Below, in pieces: positions 7,676 through 16,446 of a DNA stretch of 64,000 nucleotides (within the stretch, counting starts at the first letter, position 1; each line of letters starts with the position of its first letter). A program made the translations under genes and the position numbers. The stretch covers positions 1 to 64,000 of the forward strand of contig NZ_JABBFZ010000006.1 in assembly GCF_012927125.1 (NCBI RefSeq). The letters run 5' to 3'. The notes beneath the pieces are model-generated. The model was not told the origin of the DNA, searched no databases, and worked only from the letters and a program-made list of their open reading frames with translations. The DNA is from Paraburkholderia antibiotica (lineage in GTDB: Bacteria; Pseudomonadota; Gammaproteobacteria; Burkholderiales; Burkholderiaceae).

Positions 7676-7835
7676 ATGGCCGCATCTGTGGCGCGTGGTC
7701 GGCAAGTACTCGAACATCAGCATCTTCGATGTCGAAAGCAACGACGAGCTGCATCAGCTGTTGTCTTCGCTGCCGTTGTTCCCGTACATGACGATTCAGG
7801 TGACTCCGTTGGCGCGTCATCCATCCGCGATCTGA
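7560..7835 (+). CDS. mmlJ: muconolactone delta-isomerase (CatC/MmlJ type)
   Basis: A 91-residue protein with the full muconolactone isomerase pattern: EMQVNIPASLDASRVEEIKA, then KSGKWPHLWRVVGKYSNIS, FDVESNDELHQLLSSLPLFP and MTIQVTPLARHPS. It shifts the double bond of (methyl)muconolactone to the enol-lactone; small decameric family of 90-100 residues. ATG 7560 has GGAGACGA upstream. As the partner of the methylisomerase it most likely acts on 3-methylmuconolactone rather than the unsubstituted lactone (inferred). It overlaps the end of the preceding frame. Confidence 0.9.
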   Translation: MLYCVEMQVNIPASLDASRVEEIKAAEKAKAIEIQKSGKWPHLWRVVGKYSNISIFDVESNDELHQLLSSLPLFPYMTIQVTPLARHPSAI

Positions 7836-7852
7836 GTACTAGCGTTATGACG

Positions 7853-7875
7853 GCGCACGGTTTTTTACCGTGCGC
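7853..7875 (+). terminator. hairpin after mmlJ
   Basis: A perfect 8-bp stem GCGCACGG / CCGTGCGC around the loop TTTTTTA, 18 bases after mmlJ. There is no clean T-run after the stem (TCCTTCC), so it may attenuate rather than fully stop transcription into the next gene. Confidence 0.5.
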
Positions 7876-7922
7876 TCCTTCCGCGTCTCTTCCGCTTTCC
7901 CCACCGTCCGGCTGAAGGTTCA

Positions 7923-9173
7923 ATGACACATTATCTGGCTCCTGAGTCGTTCGATCTCTCGACCTGGATTCGCGAGGGCGACACCGTGCTGTGGGGGCAG
8001 GCCAACGCGGAGCCGTTGCCGCTGACCCGCGCGCTGATGGCGCAACGAGAGCGGATCGGGCGATTTCGTGTGATGCTGGGCATCGCGTCGAGCGACGCGT
8101 GCCGTCCCGAGCACGCCGATCATGTGGAGTTTGTCAGCTACGGCGGATCGGGCACGAATCGCGCGTTGGCCAATGCCGGGGTGCTCGACGTGCTGCCGTG
8201 CCATTACTCGCAACTGCCGGCACTGATACGCGACGGTGCGCTGCGTGTCGACGTATTGCTGCTGCAGGTAGCGGGGCCCGACGAAGCAGGGCGTTACAGC
8301 CTGAGCCTTGCCCACGAATATCTGCTGCCCGCTTTAGAGAGCGCGCGCGTGGTCGTCGCCGAAGTCAATCGACAAGCGCCGTGGGTATACGGCGAGCAGA
8401 CGTTGACGCTCGACCGGTTCGACGCTGTGCTGCTCACCGATCGACCGGTATTGGAGCAGGCGCGCGGCGCATCCACACCTTGCGATGAACAGATTGCCCG
8501 ACACGTGGCCGGCCGTATCGAGGATGGCGCAACCCTGCAAATGGGCATCGGTGCGATTCCCGATGCGGTACTCGGTAGCCTGAGCGCGCATCGCGATCTC
8601 GGCGTGCATTCCGGCAGCATCGGCGACGGAGTGGCCGAGCTGATGAATCGCGGCGTTATTTCGAACGCGCGCAAGACCATCGATAGAGGCAAGACGGTGG
8701 CCGGCGTCCTGATCGGTAGCGCAACCTTGCATCGCTTCGCGCATCGCAATCCGAATCTGCTGATGCGCTCGACCGACTACATCCACCATCCCGACGTGCT
8801 GTCCCGCATCGATCGATTCGTCGCCATCAATTCGGCGATTGAAGTCGATTTAACGGGGCAGGTGAATGCCGAGGTGGCGAACGGCAGTTATCTCGGCGCG
8901 GTGGGCGGCGCGGGCGACTTCCTGCGCGGTGCCGCACGCTCGCGAGGCGGCGTGCCGATCATTGCCTTGCCGTCGACGAGCAAAGCGCGAAGCCGGATCG
9001 TCGCGCGCCTCAACGGTCCTGTCAGCACGCCGCGCAGCGACGTCGGTCTGATCGTGACGGAGTTCGGGGTCGCCGACTTGCGCGGACTGAATCTGAAGCA
9101 GCGGATCCGTCGAATGGTGGACATTGCGCATCCCGACTTCAGGGACGAATTGGCGCGCGAGGGACGGATGTGA
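7923..9173 (+). CDS. acetyl-CoA hydrolase/transferase family protein
   Basis: A 416-residue class I CoA-transferase/hydrolase of the 4-hydroxybutyrate CoA-transferase/AarC type. Segments seen: LQMGIGAIPDAVLGSLSAH, GVHSGSIGDGVAELMNRG, the glutamate-bearing FVAINSAIEVDLTGQVNAE, then GGAGDFLRGAARSRGGVPI and SDVGLIVTEFGVADLRGL. It lies downstream of the mml-type genes on the same strand, so it may recycle or transfer CoA in the same pathway. The intervening hairpin allows separate regulation. The acyl substrate cannot be read from the sequence. Confidence 0.8.
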   Translation: MTHYLAPESFDLSTWIREGDTVLWGQANAEPLPLTRALMAQRERIGRFRVMLGIASSDACRPEHADHVEFVSYGGSGTNRALANAGVLDVLPCHYSQLPALIRDGALRVDVLLLQVAGPDEAGRYSLSLAHEYLLPALESARVVVAEVNRQAPWVYGEQTLTLDRFDAVLLTDRPVLEQARGASTPCDEQIARHVAGRIEDGATLQMGIGAIPDAVLGSLSAHRDLGVHSGSIGDGVAELMNRGVISNARKTIDRGKTVAGVLIGSATLHRFAHRNPNLLMRSTDYIHHPDVLSRIDRFVAINSAIEVDLTGQVNAEVANGSYLGAVGGAGDFLRGAARSRGGVPIIALPSTSKARSRIVARLNGPVSTPRSDVGLIVTEFGVADLRGLNLKQRIRRMVDIAHPDFRDELAREGRM

Positions 9174-9210
9174 GTGGCAGCCGCCCGGTCGGCTGCGTGT
9201 GACGCAGCGT

Positions 9211-10125
9211 TCAACGTCGCGGCTTCGCGTCCTGCCAACCCGACTTGCGTGCGAACTCGACGAACGACTGCAGATAGTCGAGCGCCGCGTCCGCTTCGCG
9301 CGTGCCGAGAAAAATCTGTTTGGCGATCCCTTTCTTGCCGAGCTTCACGCTCACCACCGGCATCCGGTCCGCGTATTCCTCCGCGAGCCAGCGTGGCAGC
9401 GCGGCCACGCCGCGATTGCTCGCGACCATCTGCAGCATGATGTCGGTGGTCTCGATCGTCTTGTGACGGCGGGGCGCGACGTCGGCGGGACGCAGAAACA
9501 GGTTGTAGATGTCAAGGCGATCGGTATCGACCGGATAGGTAATCAGCGTTTCGTCGATGAGCTGCTCGGGTTCCACGTATTTCGCGTCGGCTAGCCGATG
9601 GCCGTCGGCGACCACCAGCACCTGCTCGTAATCGAACACGGGCTCGAAGACGAGGCCCGGCCGCTTTAGCGGATCGGGCGTGACCAGCACGTCGATGTCG
9701 TAGCCGAACAGCGCGCCGATGCCGCCGAACTGGAAGCGCTGCTTGACGTCGACGTCGACATCGGGCCAACGCGCGAGATACGGCGACACCACCTTCAGCA
9801 GCCACTGGTAGCACGGATGGCATTCCATGCCGATGCGCAGCGTGCCGCGCTCGCCGTCCGCGTACTGCTTCATGCGCGCTTCGGCGTGCTCGAACTGCGG
9901 CAGCATCCGGTCGGCAAGCGACAGCAGGTATCGACCCGCCTGCGTGAGGCGCAGATTACGGCCGTCGCGCTCCCAGACCGGCGTACCGAGCTGCTGTTCG
10001 AGCTTCCTGACGGTATGGCTGAGCGCCGACTGTGTCAGATGCAGCGCACCGGCCGCCGCCGTGAGCGAGCCTTGCCGGTCCACTTCGCGGATCAGCGTGA
10101 GATGAAAGCGTTCGAGCATGGACAA
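9211..10125 (-). CDS. metR: LysR-type activator MetR
   Basis: A 304-residue LysR regulator. The N-terminal helix-turn-helix covers residues 5-60 (GSLTAAAGALHLTQSALSH, VRKLEQQLG); the effector domain has GECHPCYQWLL-like sequence (GMECHPCYQWL), typical of MetR, which binds homocysteine. It lies divergent from metE with 115 bases between, the classical arrangement in which MetR activates metE. ATG at 10125 (MSMLERFH) or 10119 (MLERFH) are both possible. MetR-type inverted repeats are seen in the gap. Confidence 0.9.
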   Translation of the reverse strand: MSMLERFHLTLIREVDRQGSLTAAAGALHLTQSALSHTVRKLEQQLGTPVWERDGRNLRLTQAGRYLLSLADRMLPQFEHAEARMKQYADGERGTLRIGMECHPCYQWLLKVVSPYLARWPDVDVDVKQRFQFGGIGALFGYDIDVLVTPDPLKRPGLVFEPVFDYEQVLVVADGHRLADAKYVEPEQLIDETLITYPVDTDRLDIYNLFLRPADVAPRRHKTIETTDIMLQMVASNRGVAALPRWLAEEYADRMPVVSVKLGKKGIAKQIFLGTREADAALDYLQSFVEFARKSGWQDAKPRR

Positions 10126-10141
10126 TGAACAAAACTAATGG

Positions 10142-10170
10142 ATGAATGAAATAATGCCATTTTTATTCAT
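10142..10170. promoter_or_regulatory. MetR-type operator in the metR/metE gap
   Basis: ATGAAT at 10142-10147 and ATTCAT at 10165-10170 form an inverted repeat, and further TGAA/TTCA half-sites (TTCATGGAATGAA) follow to 10177. The MetR consensus is TGAA-N5-TTCA-like. AT-rich spacing and position between the divergent genes fit the expected site. Confidence 0.55.
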
Positions 10171-10240
10171 GGAATGAAAACCCTATCATCGCTGCCAGTC
10201 CTCGCATCGTTTCTGCAATTTTCATTGGAAGGCAGCGCCC

Positions 10241-12547
10241 ATGGTCACTACACACAATCTCGGCTTCCCGCGCATCGGCGCCCAACGTGAACTCAAATTC
10301 GGTCTCGAACGCTACTGGAAGGGCGAATCGTCGCGCGACGAACTGAAGGCACTCGGCGCGCAACTGCGCCAACGCCACTGGCACGACCAGCGTGAACTCG
10401 ACCTCGCGCCCGTCGGCGATTTCGCGTTTTACGATCAGGTGCTCGACATGAGCTTCACGCTCGGCAATCTACCGGCACGCGTGCAGGGCTTTCATGGCGA
10501 CAAGCTCGACAACTATTTCCGCGTTGCGCGCGGCCGTTCGGCGCAAAGCGCCGAAGAGCACGCCGCATGCTGCGGCGGCGTCGCGGCCGGCGAAATGACG
10601 AAGTGGTTCGATACCAACTACCACTACATCGTCCCCGAATTCACCGCCGATACGACGTTCAATCTCGACACGTCCCGCCTGCTCGAACAGCTGCGCGAAG
10701 CGCGCGAGCAGGGCGTGAAGGCGAAGCCGGTGATCCTCGGTCCGATCACGTATCTGTGGCTCGGCAAGACGAAGGACGGGACCGGCAAACTCGCCGACAA
10801 GCTCGCGCTGCTGCCGCGCATCATGCCCGTGTATCGCGCGCTGCTCGACTTCTTCAAGGTGATGGACGTCGAGTGGGTGCAGATCGACGAACCGGTGCTC
10901 GTCACCGAACTCGATCCGGCCTGGCGCGACGCGTTTGTAACTGCGTATCAGGGCTTCGAGGAACGCGGCGTCAAGCTGCTGCTGGCGACCTACTTCGGCC
11001 AGTTGAAAGAGAACCTCGAACTTGCGTGTAGCCTGCCCGTCGACGGTCTGCACATCGACGCGATCAACGCACGCGACGAAGTCGCGCTGGTCGCGCAGAA
11101 GCTGCCGGCGACCAGCGTGCTGTCGGTCGGCGCGATCAACGGCCGCAACATCTGGAAAACCGATCTGAACGCCGCGCTCGAATGGCTCGCGCCGCTCGCG
11201 CAGCAACTCGGCGATCGCCTGTGGCTCGCGCCGTCGTGTTCGCTGCTGCACGTGCCGGTCGATCTCGCGAGCGAAGTGAAGCTCGATGCGGAAATCCGCT
11301 CCTGGCTCGCGTTCGCGCTGCAAAAGCTCGACGAACTGAAGGCGCTCGCCACCGCACTGAACGGCGGCCGCGACAAGGTTGCAAACGAACTCGCAGCGAA
11401 TGCCGCCGCGATTGCTGCGCGCCGCAATTCGCCGCGCGTGAACAACCGGGCGGTGAAGGCCGCGCTGGCTCGCATCGACGCGAACCTCGGCAACCGCCAG
11501 CACGCTTACGCCGAGCGCGCGGACAAACAGGCCGCGCTGCTGAAGCTGCCCGCGTATCCGACCACGACGATCGGCTCGTTCCCGCAAACGGCGGAAATTC
11601 GCCATGCACGCAGCCAGTTCAAGCGCGGCGCGCTCGATCAGTCCGGCTACCAGCACGCGATGCGCAAGGAAATCGAGCGCAGCGTGCGCGAGCAGGAAGC
11701 ACTGGGCCTCGACGTGCTGGTGCACGGTGAAGCCGAGCGCAACGACATGGTCGAATACTTCGGCGAGCAACTCGACGGCTATGCGTTCAGCCAGTTCGGC
11801 TGGGTGCAGTCGTACGGCTCGCGCTGCGTGAAGCCGCCTATCCTGTTCGGTGACATCAGCCGCCCGACCGCGATGACGGTCGAGTGGATCACGTATGCGC
11901 AGTCGCTAACGAACAAGCCGATGAAGGGCATGCTGACCGGCCCGGTGACGATCCTGAACTGGTCGTTCGTGCGCGACGACCAGCCGCGTTCGGTGTCGTG
12001 CTACCAGCTCGCGCTGGCGATCCGCGAGGAAGTGCTCGACTTGGAAAAGGCCGGCGTGCGGGTCGTGCAGATCGACGAAGCTGCGCTGCGCGAAGGTCTG
12101 CCGCTGCGTCGCGCACAGTGGGGCGAGTACCTGCGCTGGGCGGTGGAATCGTTCCGTATCACCGCGAATGGCGTGCGGGACGAAACGCAGATCCACACGC
12201 ATATGTGCTATTCGGAGTTCAACGACATCATCGCGTCGATCGCCGATATGGATGCGGACGTGATCACGATCGAGACCTCGCGCTCGGACATGGAGCTGCT
12301 CGACGCGTTCGACCACTTCAACTACCCGAACGAAATCGGCCCAGGCGTGTACGACATTCACTCGCCGAACATTCCGACGCAGCAGCACATCGTGCAACTG
12401 ATGCAGAAGGCGGCCGAGCGCATTCCGGCACAGCGTCTGTGGGTGAATCCGGATTGCGGTCTGAAGACGCGTCAGTGGGCGGAGGTGATTCCGGCGCTCA
12501 CGAACATGGTCGCCGCCGCGAAGACGCTGCGCAACCAGCTTCAGTAA
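10241..12547 (+). CDS. metE: cobalamin-independent methionine synthase
   Basis: A 768-residue MetE, normal length. It transfers the methyl group of 5-methyltetrahydropteroyltri-glutamate to homocysteine. The N-terminal barrel begins [34 protein letters not shown] and [12 protein letters not shown] mark the substrate-binding and second-barrel starts. Zinc ligands are visible as His654 and Cys656 ([11 protein letters not shown]) and Cys739 (NPDCGLKTR). ATG 10241 is preceded by GGAAGG. It is divergent from metR and presumably activated by it. Confidence 0.97.
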   Translation: MVTTHNLGFPRIGAQRELKFGLERYWKGESSRDELKALGAQLRQRHWHDQRELDLAPVGDFAFYDQVLDMSFTLGNLPARVQGFHGDKLDNYFRVARGRSAQSAEEHAACCGGVAAGEMTKWFDTNYHYIVPEFTADTTFNLDTSRLLEQLREAREQGVKAKPVILGPITYLWLGKTKDGTGKLADKLALLPRIMPVYRALLDFFKVMDVEWVQIDEPVLVTELDPAWRDAFVTAYQGFEERGVKLLLATYFGQLKENLELACSLPVDGLHIDAINARDEVALVAQKLPATSVLSVGAINGRNIWKTDLNAALEWLAPLAQQLGDRLWLAPSCSLLHVPVDLASEVKLDAEIRSWLAFALQKLDELKALATALNGGRDKVANELAANAAAIAARRNSPRVNNRAVKAALARIDANLGNRQHAYAERADKQAALLKLPAYPTTTIGSFPQTAEIRHARSQFKRGALDQSGYQHAMRKEIERSVREQEALGLDVLVHGEAERNDMVEYFGEQLDGYAFSQFGWVQSYGSRCVKPPILFGDISRPTAMTVEWITYAQSLTNKPMKGMLTGPVTILNWSFVRDDQPRSVSCYQLALAIREEVLDLEKAGVRVVQIDEAALREGLPLRRAQWGEYLRWAVESFRITANGVRDETQIHTHMCYSEFNDIIASIADMDADVITIETSRSDMELLDAFDHFNYPNEIGPGVYDIHSPNIPTQQHIVQLMQKAAERIPAQRLWVNPDCGLKTRQWAEVIPALTNMVAAAKTLRNQLQ

Positions 12548-12905
12548 TGCGTGGATGGGCTGCTGCTTTCAGCGTGGCGGCCCGTGTCGGTACGTCGTAT
12601 CGTCACCTCGTATCGGCACTTCCCGTCAGCGCCCCGAGCCTCGTCCTGGGACGCATTCGTTGAACCTCGCGCTATTTCCAGCCAGGTTTGCATCCAACCT
12701 CGACACGCTCGCGAGGGCTTGCACGAATCCCCGAAGTCGCAATCCGGCAATGCCGCGAATTACCGGACTTATTCCCCTGTTTTTCCCCGAATTATCTCCA
12801 CGCTGGCGTGTTACCGTGAGGGCCCAAAAATGGCCCCGCATCTGGCCATCGCCATTCCCATGATGCGCATAAACATAAAAAGCCACCCCTTACGAGGAAC
12901 AGCGC
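12548..12905. other. intergenic, no gene seen
   Basis: 358 bases between metE and the glycosidase gene. Short frames here lack start signals and family-like sequence. No strong terminator follows metE. A GAGGAA Shine-Dalgarno sits at the right edge for the next gene. Confidence 0.5.
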
Positions 12906-14516
12906 GTGAAGCCACAAAACAGCCTGCTTGCGTCGACTAATCAGCATCATGCTCCGCTGTCGATGAACCGCCGTGGGTTCATCAGCTTCAGTGCCTGCGC
13001 GGTTGCATCGATGCTGGCTTCGTGTGGTGGTGGCGGTTCAGGAGCGAATGGGGCGGCGGCCGGTTCATCCGCCACGTCGCCGACGAGCGCCGCGATGACG
13101 CTGAGCGTGCAGCAGCCATTGCCGGACACGGTCACGCTCGACGCGGGCTTCGCGAGTCTGAGTTACGAGAAGGGCCATATGAGTACCTCGTCGCAGGTGT
13201 ATTTCGGCCCGGACAATACGAATCTGATCGGATTGCTCAATGCGCTGGGCGGGGGTGTGCTGCGCATCGGCGGCAACAGCGTGGACCGCATCACGTGGAC
13301 ACCCGAGGGGGCTGGCCGGACCAAGGCGCAGGTCTCGCGCATCGACGTGGCGAATCTGGCCGGCTGCATCAAGCTGTGCCCGAACTGGAAAGTGATCTAT
13401 GGGATCAATTTCGCCGGCGCGCGAGGTTCGACGAGTTCGCCCGCGCTGGCCGCCGACGAAGCCGCTTACGTGGCGCAGCAGCTCGGCAGTCAGTTGCTCG
13501 CGTTCGAGATCGGCAACGAGCCCGATCTTTACGGCGGCGACTCCACCCAGAACCTCGGCGGGATCACGTACAACATTTTTCTCAATGGCGGCACCGTCGC
13601 GCAGGGCACGATAGCGGGCTGGAACCAGTTTGCGCGGGCCATTTCAAATGCGGTCAACGGCGCCGTATTGTGTGGACCGGCTGCTTCGAGCGATGCGGCC
13701 GGCTGGGCTGAATCGTTCGCCACGAACGAGAGCGCCAGGATCGCGCTGCTGACCGAGCATTACTACATCAGCAACTACAACAATGCGGCGCCTTCGATTG
13801 CCGGCATGCTCAACTATCCCGACGAGAGTCTCGTGGCGGAACTGCGCAGCTTGCAGGCGGCAGCAAAGACCGCGGGTGTGCCGTTTCGCATCGACGAAGC
13901 CAATTCGTATTTCAGCAGCACCAAGCCGGGGGGCGTCTGCAATGTGTTTGCGAGCGCGCTGTGGGCGATCGATTTCATTTTCACGCATGCGGAATACGGT
14001 GCGAGCGGCCTGAACTTCCACAACAACGGCTCGATCGGGAGCTATACGGCTATCGGCGACGCTCGCGGTCCCATCACGGCGGTGCAGCCGCTCTTTTACG
14101 CACTGATGTTCTTCTCGCAGATTTTCGCGGGTGGAGCGAACGGCCAGCTGCTAACCACCGCGTTGAGCGCGAGCGGCGCAGCGGTCAGCGCATTCGCGGT
14201 GGCGACGAGTAACGGCGCAACGTATGTCGTCGTCAATAACAAGGATACGAACAGGCGCGCGGATGTGACCATTGCACTGGACGCACCGTCGTCGCGGGCC
14301 ACCGTGATGACGCTCGCTTCGTCGGCAGACAGCGCTGCCGCTCAACTCGCGAACCCGGGCATCTACAACGGCGGCACGGCGATTACGTTTGGCGGCCAGC
14401 CTATTGCGCTCGATGGCACATGGCAAGGCGCGCCGCAGCAGTCATCCGACGTGAAGGATCAGCGGGTGGCCGTGCAGGTGGCGCCGGCTAGCGCGGCACT
14501 GATCCGCATTCAATAG
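12906..14516 (+). CDS. GH79-like glycoside hydrolase, Tat-type lipoprotein
   Basis: A 536-residue protein. A Tat-like motif NRRGFISF (residues 21-28) is followed by a hydrophobic stretch and the lipobox LASC, then a GGGG/Ala-Ser linker, so it is probably an outer-membrane or periplasmic lipoprotein. The (beta/alpha)8 domain has IGGNSVDRITW, FEIGNEPDLYGG with the likely acid/base Glu205, and FRIDEANSYF with the likely nucleophile Glu331; a beta-domain follows. This is the heparanase/beta-glucuronidase (GH79) pattern, with clan GH-A the safe minimum. The GTG at 12906 has GAGGAA upstream; ATG 12963 (MNRRGF) is the alternative start. Substrate unknown; it stands alone. Confidence 0.72.
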   Translation: MKPQNSLLASTNQHHAPLSMNRRGFISFSACAVASMLASCGGGGSGANGAAAGSSATSPTSAAMTLSVQQPLPDTVTLDAGFASLSYEKGHMSTSSQVYFGPDNTNLIGLLNALGGGVLRIGGNSVDRITWTPEGAGRTKAQVSRIDVANLAGCIKLCPNWKVIYGINFAGARGSTSSPALAADEAAYVAQQLGSQLLAFEIGNEPDLYGGDSTQNLGGITYNIFLNGGTVAQGTIAGWNQFARAISNAVNGAVLCGPAASSDAAGWAESFATNESARIALLTEHYYISNYNNAAPSIAGMLNYPDESLVAELRSLQAAAKTAGVPFRIDEANSYFSSTKPGGVCNVFASALWAIDFIFTHAEYGASGLNFHNNGSIGSYTAIGDARGPITAVQPLFYALMFFSQIFAGGANGQLLTTALSASGAAVSAFAVATSNGATYVVVNNKDTNRRADVTIALDAPSSRATVMTLASSADSAAAQLANPGIYNGGTAITFGGQPIALDGTWQGAPQQSSDVKDQRVAVQVAPASAALIRIQ

Positions 14517-14659
14517 CGCGCAAGTGTGCGATCCGGCTCACTTAGGGTAGGTGCCAAGTCTTTGCGGTGGCACATACGAAGTCACGGGCGAATAAAGGTG
14601 TGGACCCTTGGGCCCGGTATGCGAACTCCGGTAGACGTGTAGAGGCAAGCAGCGCCGCG

Positions 14660-14971
14660 TTATCGGCGTTTAGCGACAAGTGGATTCTCGTTCAGGACGC
14701 GTTGTACTTCGTCAAGAAAGGATGCAGTCGTGTAGCCCCGCCCCTCGGGACGAAACCCGCGACTGAACGGTATGAAGGCGTTGTCCAGGTCCTCCGGATG
14801 CTCGCTTCTGAACTCGACTATTTCCCGAAGCAGGTTTGCATAATGATGACGGTAACCCTTCTTGTAGCACGCCACAATTTCTGGAACGGTTTCGCCAAAG
14901 AGGTCAAAGTCCTGACCGAAATAGATGCTGAAAAAATTGTCCATCTCGGGATACCGCTCTAAAGAACTCAT
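14660..14971 (-). CDS. CdiI-type immunity protein, distal copy
   Basis: 103 residues, MSSLERYPEMDNFFSIYFGQ then DLFGETVPEIVACYKKG and GYTTASFLDEVQRVL. This is the small acidic CDI-immunity family with the signature YFGQDFDLFG-x-T-x-x-EIV. It is a paralogue of the protein at 15103-15393, with identical YFGQDFDLFGETVPEIVACY and YTTASFLDEVQR blocks. Just upstream lies the relic C-terminus of an RNase A-like toxin, so this gene is probably the surviving immunity member of an older toxin module. Start ATG 14971. Confidence 0.78.
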   Translation of the reverse strand: MSSLERYPEMDNFFSIYFGQDFDLFGETVPEIVACYKKGYRHHYANLLREIVEFRSEHPEDLDNAFIPFSRGFRPEGRGYTTASFLDEVQRVLNENPLVAKRR

Positions 14972-14975
14972 TTTG

Positions 14976-15090
14976 TTTCTTATTCAAGAAAGGCCGTAAG
15001 GATGTAGTACGGCATGCCGTCGTGAGATTGATTGGCTACAGTGGAATCCAGGCGAAGGATGGCGTAGCGGCGCGCTTGTGCCTGCGTCCG
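14976..15090 (-). pseudogene. relic C-terminus of an RNase A-like toxin tip
   Basis: Reading the minus strand toward TAA at about 14983, one frame gives YAILRLDSTVANQSHDGM then PYYILTAFLE. It aligns with the end of the neighbouring toxin (KVFVTLKYETYNGM then PCYVLTSYLG). Only some 30-35 codons survive, with no start. It sits directly before the distal immunity gene exactly as the intact tip sits before the proximal one. The active-site T-x-Y of the intact copy reads T-A-F here. Edges are approximate. Confidence 0.55.
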
Positions 15091-15102
15091 GCGACAAGCT
15101 GC

Positions 15103-15393
15103 TCAGTCGCGCAGGAGACGTTGTACCTCATCAAGGAAGGAGGCGGTCGTGTACCCCCACGGCTCCGGCGAGAACCCGCTTCCATACTTCTGATTGAACG
15201 CGATAGTCAGATCATTCGGATGTTCGTTTCTGAACGCGTCAATCTCGTAAATCAGGTTTGCATAACTGTATGGAGAGTCTTTCTCGTAACAAGCGACAAT
15301 TTCTGGGACAGTTTCTCCGAACAAATCAAAGTCCTGGCCGAAATAAGTGATCATGAGGTGGTCCATTGAGGGGTAATGCTTTGACGAACTCAT
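15103..15393 (-). CDS. CdiI-type immunity protein, proximal copy
   Basis: A 96-residue protein from ATG 15393, 7 bases after the toxin stop codon; a 20-codon upstream extension would overlap the toxin and is not used. It carries YFGQDFDLFGETVPEIVACY and GYTTASFLDEVQRLL, the CDI-immunity signature. It should neutralise the RNase A-like tip encoded immediately upstream (inferred from position). It diverges from the distal copy in the middle (KDSPYSYANLIYEIDAF against KGYRHHYANLLREIVEF), where specificity contacts would be expected. Confidence 0.82.
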   Translation of the reverse strand: MSSSKHYPSMDHLMITYFGQDFDLFGETVPEIVACYEKDSPYSYANLIYEIDAFRNEHPNDLTIAFNQKYGSGFSPEPWGYTTASFLDEVQRLLRD

Positions 15394-15400
15394 TTCTTTT

Positions 15401-16238
15401 TCATCCAAGGTAGGAGGTAAGAACGTAACATGGCATGCCGTTGTAGGTTTCATATTTCAGCGTGACGAAAACCTTGTTCATTCGCGTAAGCTCACCAGTA
15501 GCCCGCGTCACGCCGTACCCAATGTCGCCGGAAATGACCTTGGTTACTGTTAGCGTAATTTCTCGATGTGGGGACCGCGCCCAGTCACTGATCCTTGCCG
15601 CGTTGGCATGTACTGTCTCCGAAATCGCTCGCTCGGCCTGTTGAATATTTGCGAACGACGATACGACGTGTCGCTTCGGCTCCCGCCTCAACCGATCCCT
15701 CAACCAGGCCTCATCCCTGCCCACATGCTTAAGCATGGGTATGCCCACCCAGCCTCGGCTGCGCCGCCTTCGCCTCGTGCATCTCGAGGCTGATCCGGCC
15801 CATCGTAATACGGGCGGCGCGTGCAGCCCTGACCGAGCCGGCAAAACCAAACGGCACCGCCAGATCGATCGATAGGCCGATACTGTTCGCCATATCGGGG
15901 CTGGCCTTCATCGTCTGGGCCAGCTTCGTGGTGCCCTGCTGCGTCAACGTGAGGGTGTCGTAGCCGGTCCAAACCTGACGCGCACCCGCCGCCGCAGTGT
16001 CCGAGCCATGCACCCCGAATACGATGCAGCCGGCCTTGCTCGCCATCGTCGGTTCCGGCAGCACGCATAGCGCCGCCGCCCCGACCATTTCCAGCACCCC
16101 GCCGACAATCTGTAACCCGCCCCACAGCCGGTTGGTCAGCATCTCTGTCTGGCTGATCGACTGACGAGCCAATATGGCCGCCAGTTGCGGCGCGCTTAGT
16201 ACCACGCGCACGCCGTCTGAATCCTGTTGATACGACAT
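15401..16238 (-). pseudogene. compact effector with RNase A-like C-terminal toxin, frameshifted
   Basis: Two overlapping minus-strand frames make one gene. The first, from ATG 16238, encodes about 169 residues: an N-domain with a hydrophobic helix region (GGLQIVGGVLEMVGAAALCV) and a helical pretoxin region, ending RLGGHTHA and stop at 15729. The second continues as MLKHVGRDEAWL, FANIQQAERAI and YVLTSYLG to 15401. The total of 838 bases is one more than a multiple of three. Dropping one C from the CCC run at 15737-15739 restores GGHTMLKHVG. The tip matches the bacterial RNase A-like CdiA-CT domain: H in KHVG, basic Arg helix, terminal T-x-Y. Broken as written; sequencing error remains possible. 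Confidence 0.75.
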
Positions 16239-16446
16239 CCGAATCGCCCGCTTTCGCTCGCTTGAAAAAGGGCAATCACCCTAACAACCGCCTTCGATAT
16301 CTAAAATGGGCGAAGGATGATTTTTATGTCCCATCGGCCTGCGATCCCCCGGGTTCGCAGGTTGCTGCAAAGGTAGACAGCCCGGTGTCGAGGTTTTTGA
16401 ACTGTCCTCTCAGGAGGTCGCATCGGGCGTTGCGTCAGAGGCTGCC

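Noticed and set aside
10469..11770. 433-codon minus-strand frame inside metE
   Set aside because: Antisense shadow produced by GC-rich codon bias; Arg/Gln/Val-rich without family sequence, while metE on the plus strand is unmistakable.
14551..14573. Hairpin GTGCCA/TGGCAC as terminator between the GH79-like gene and the immunity gene
   Set aside because: Only a 6-bp stem with an 11-base loop and no T-run; too weak to call.
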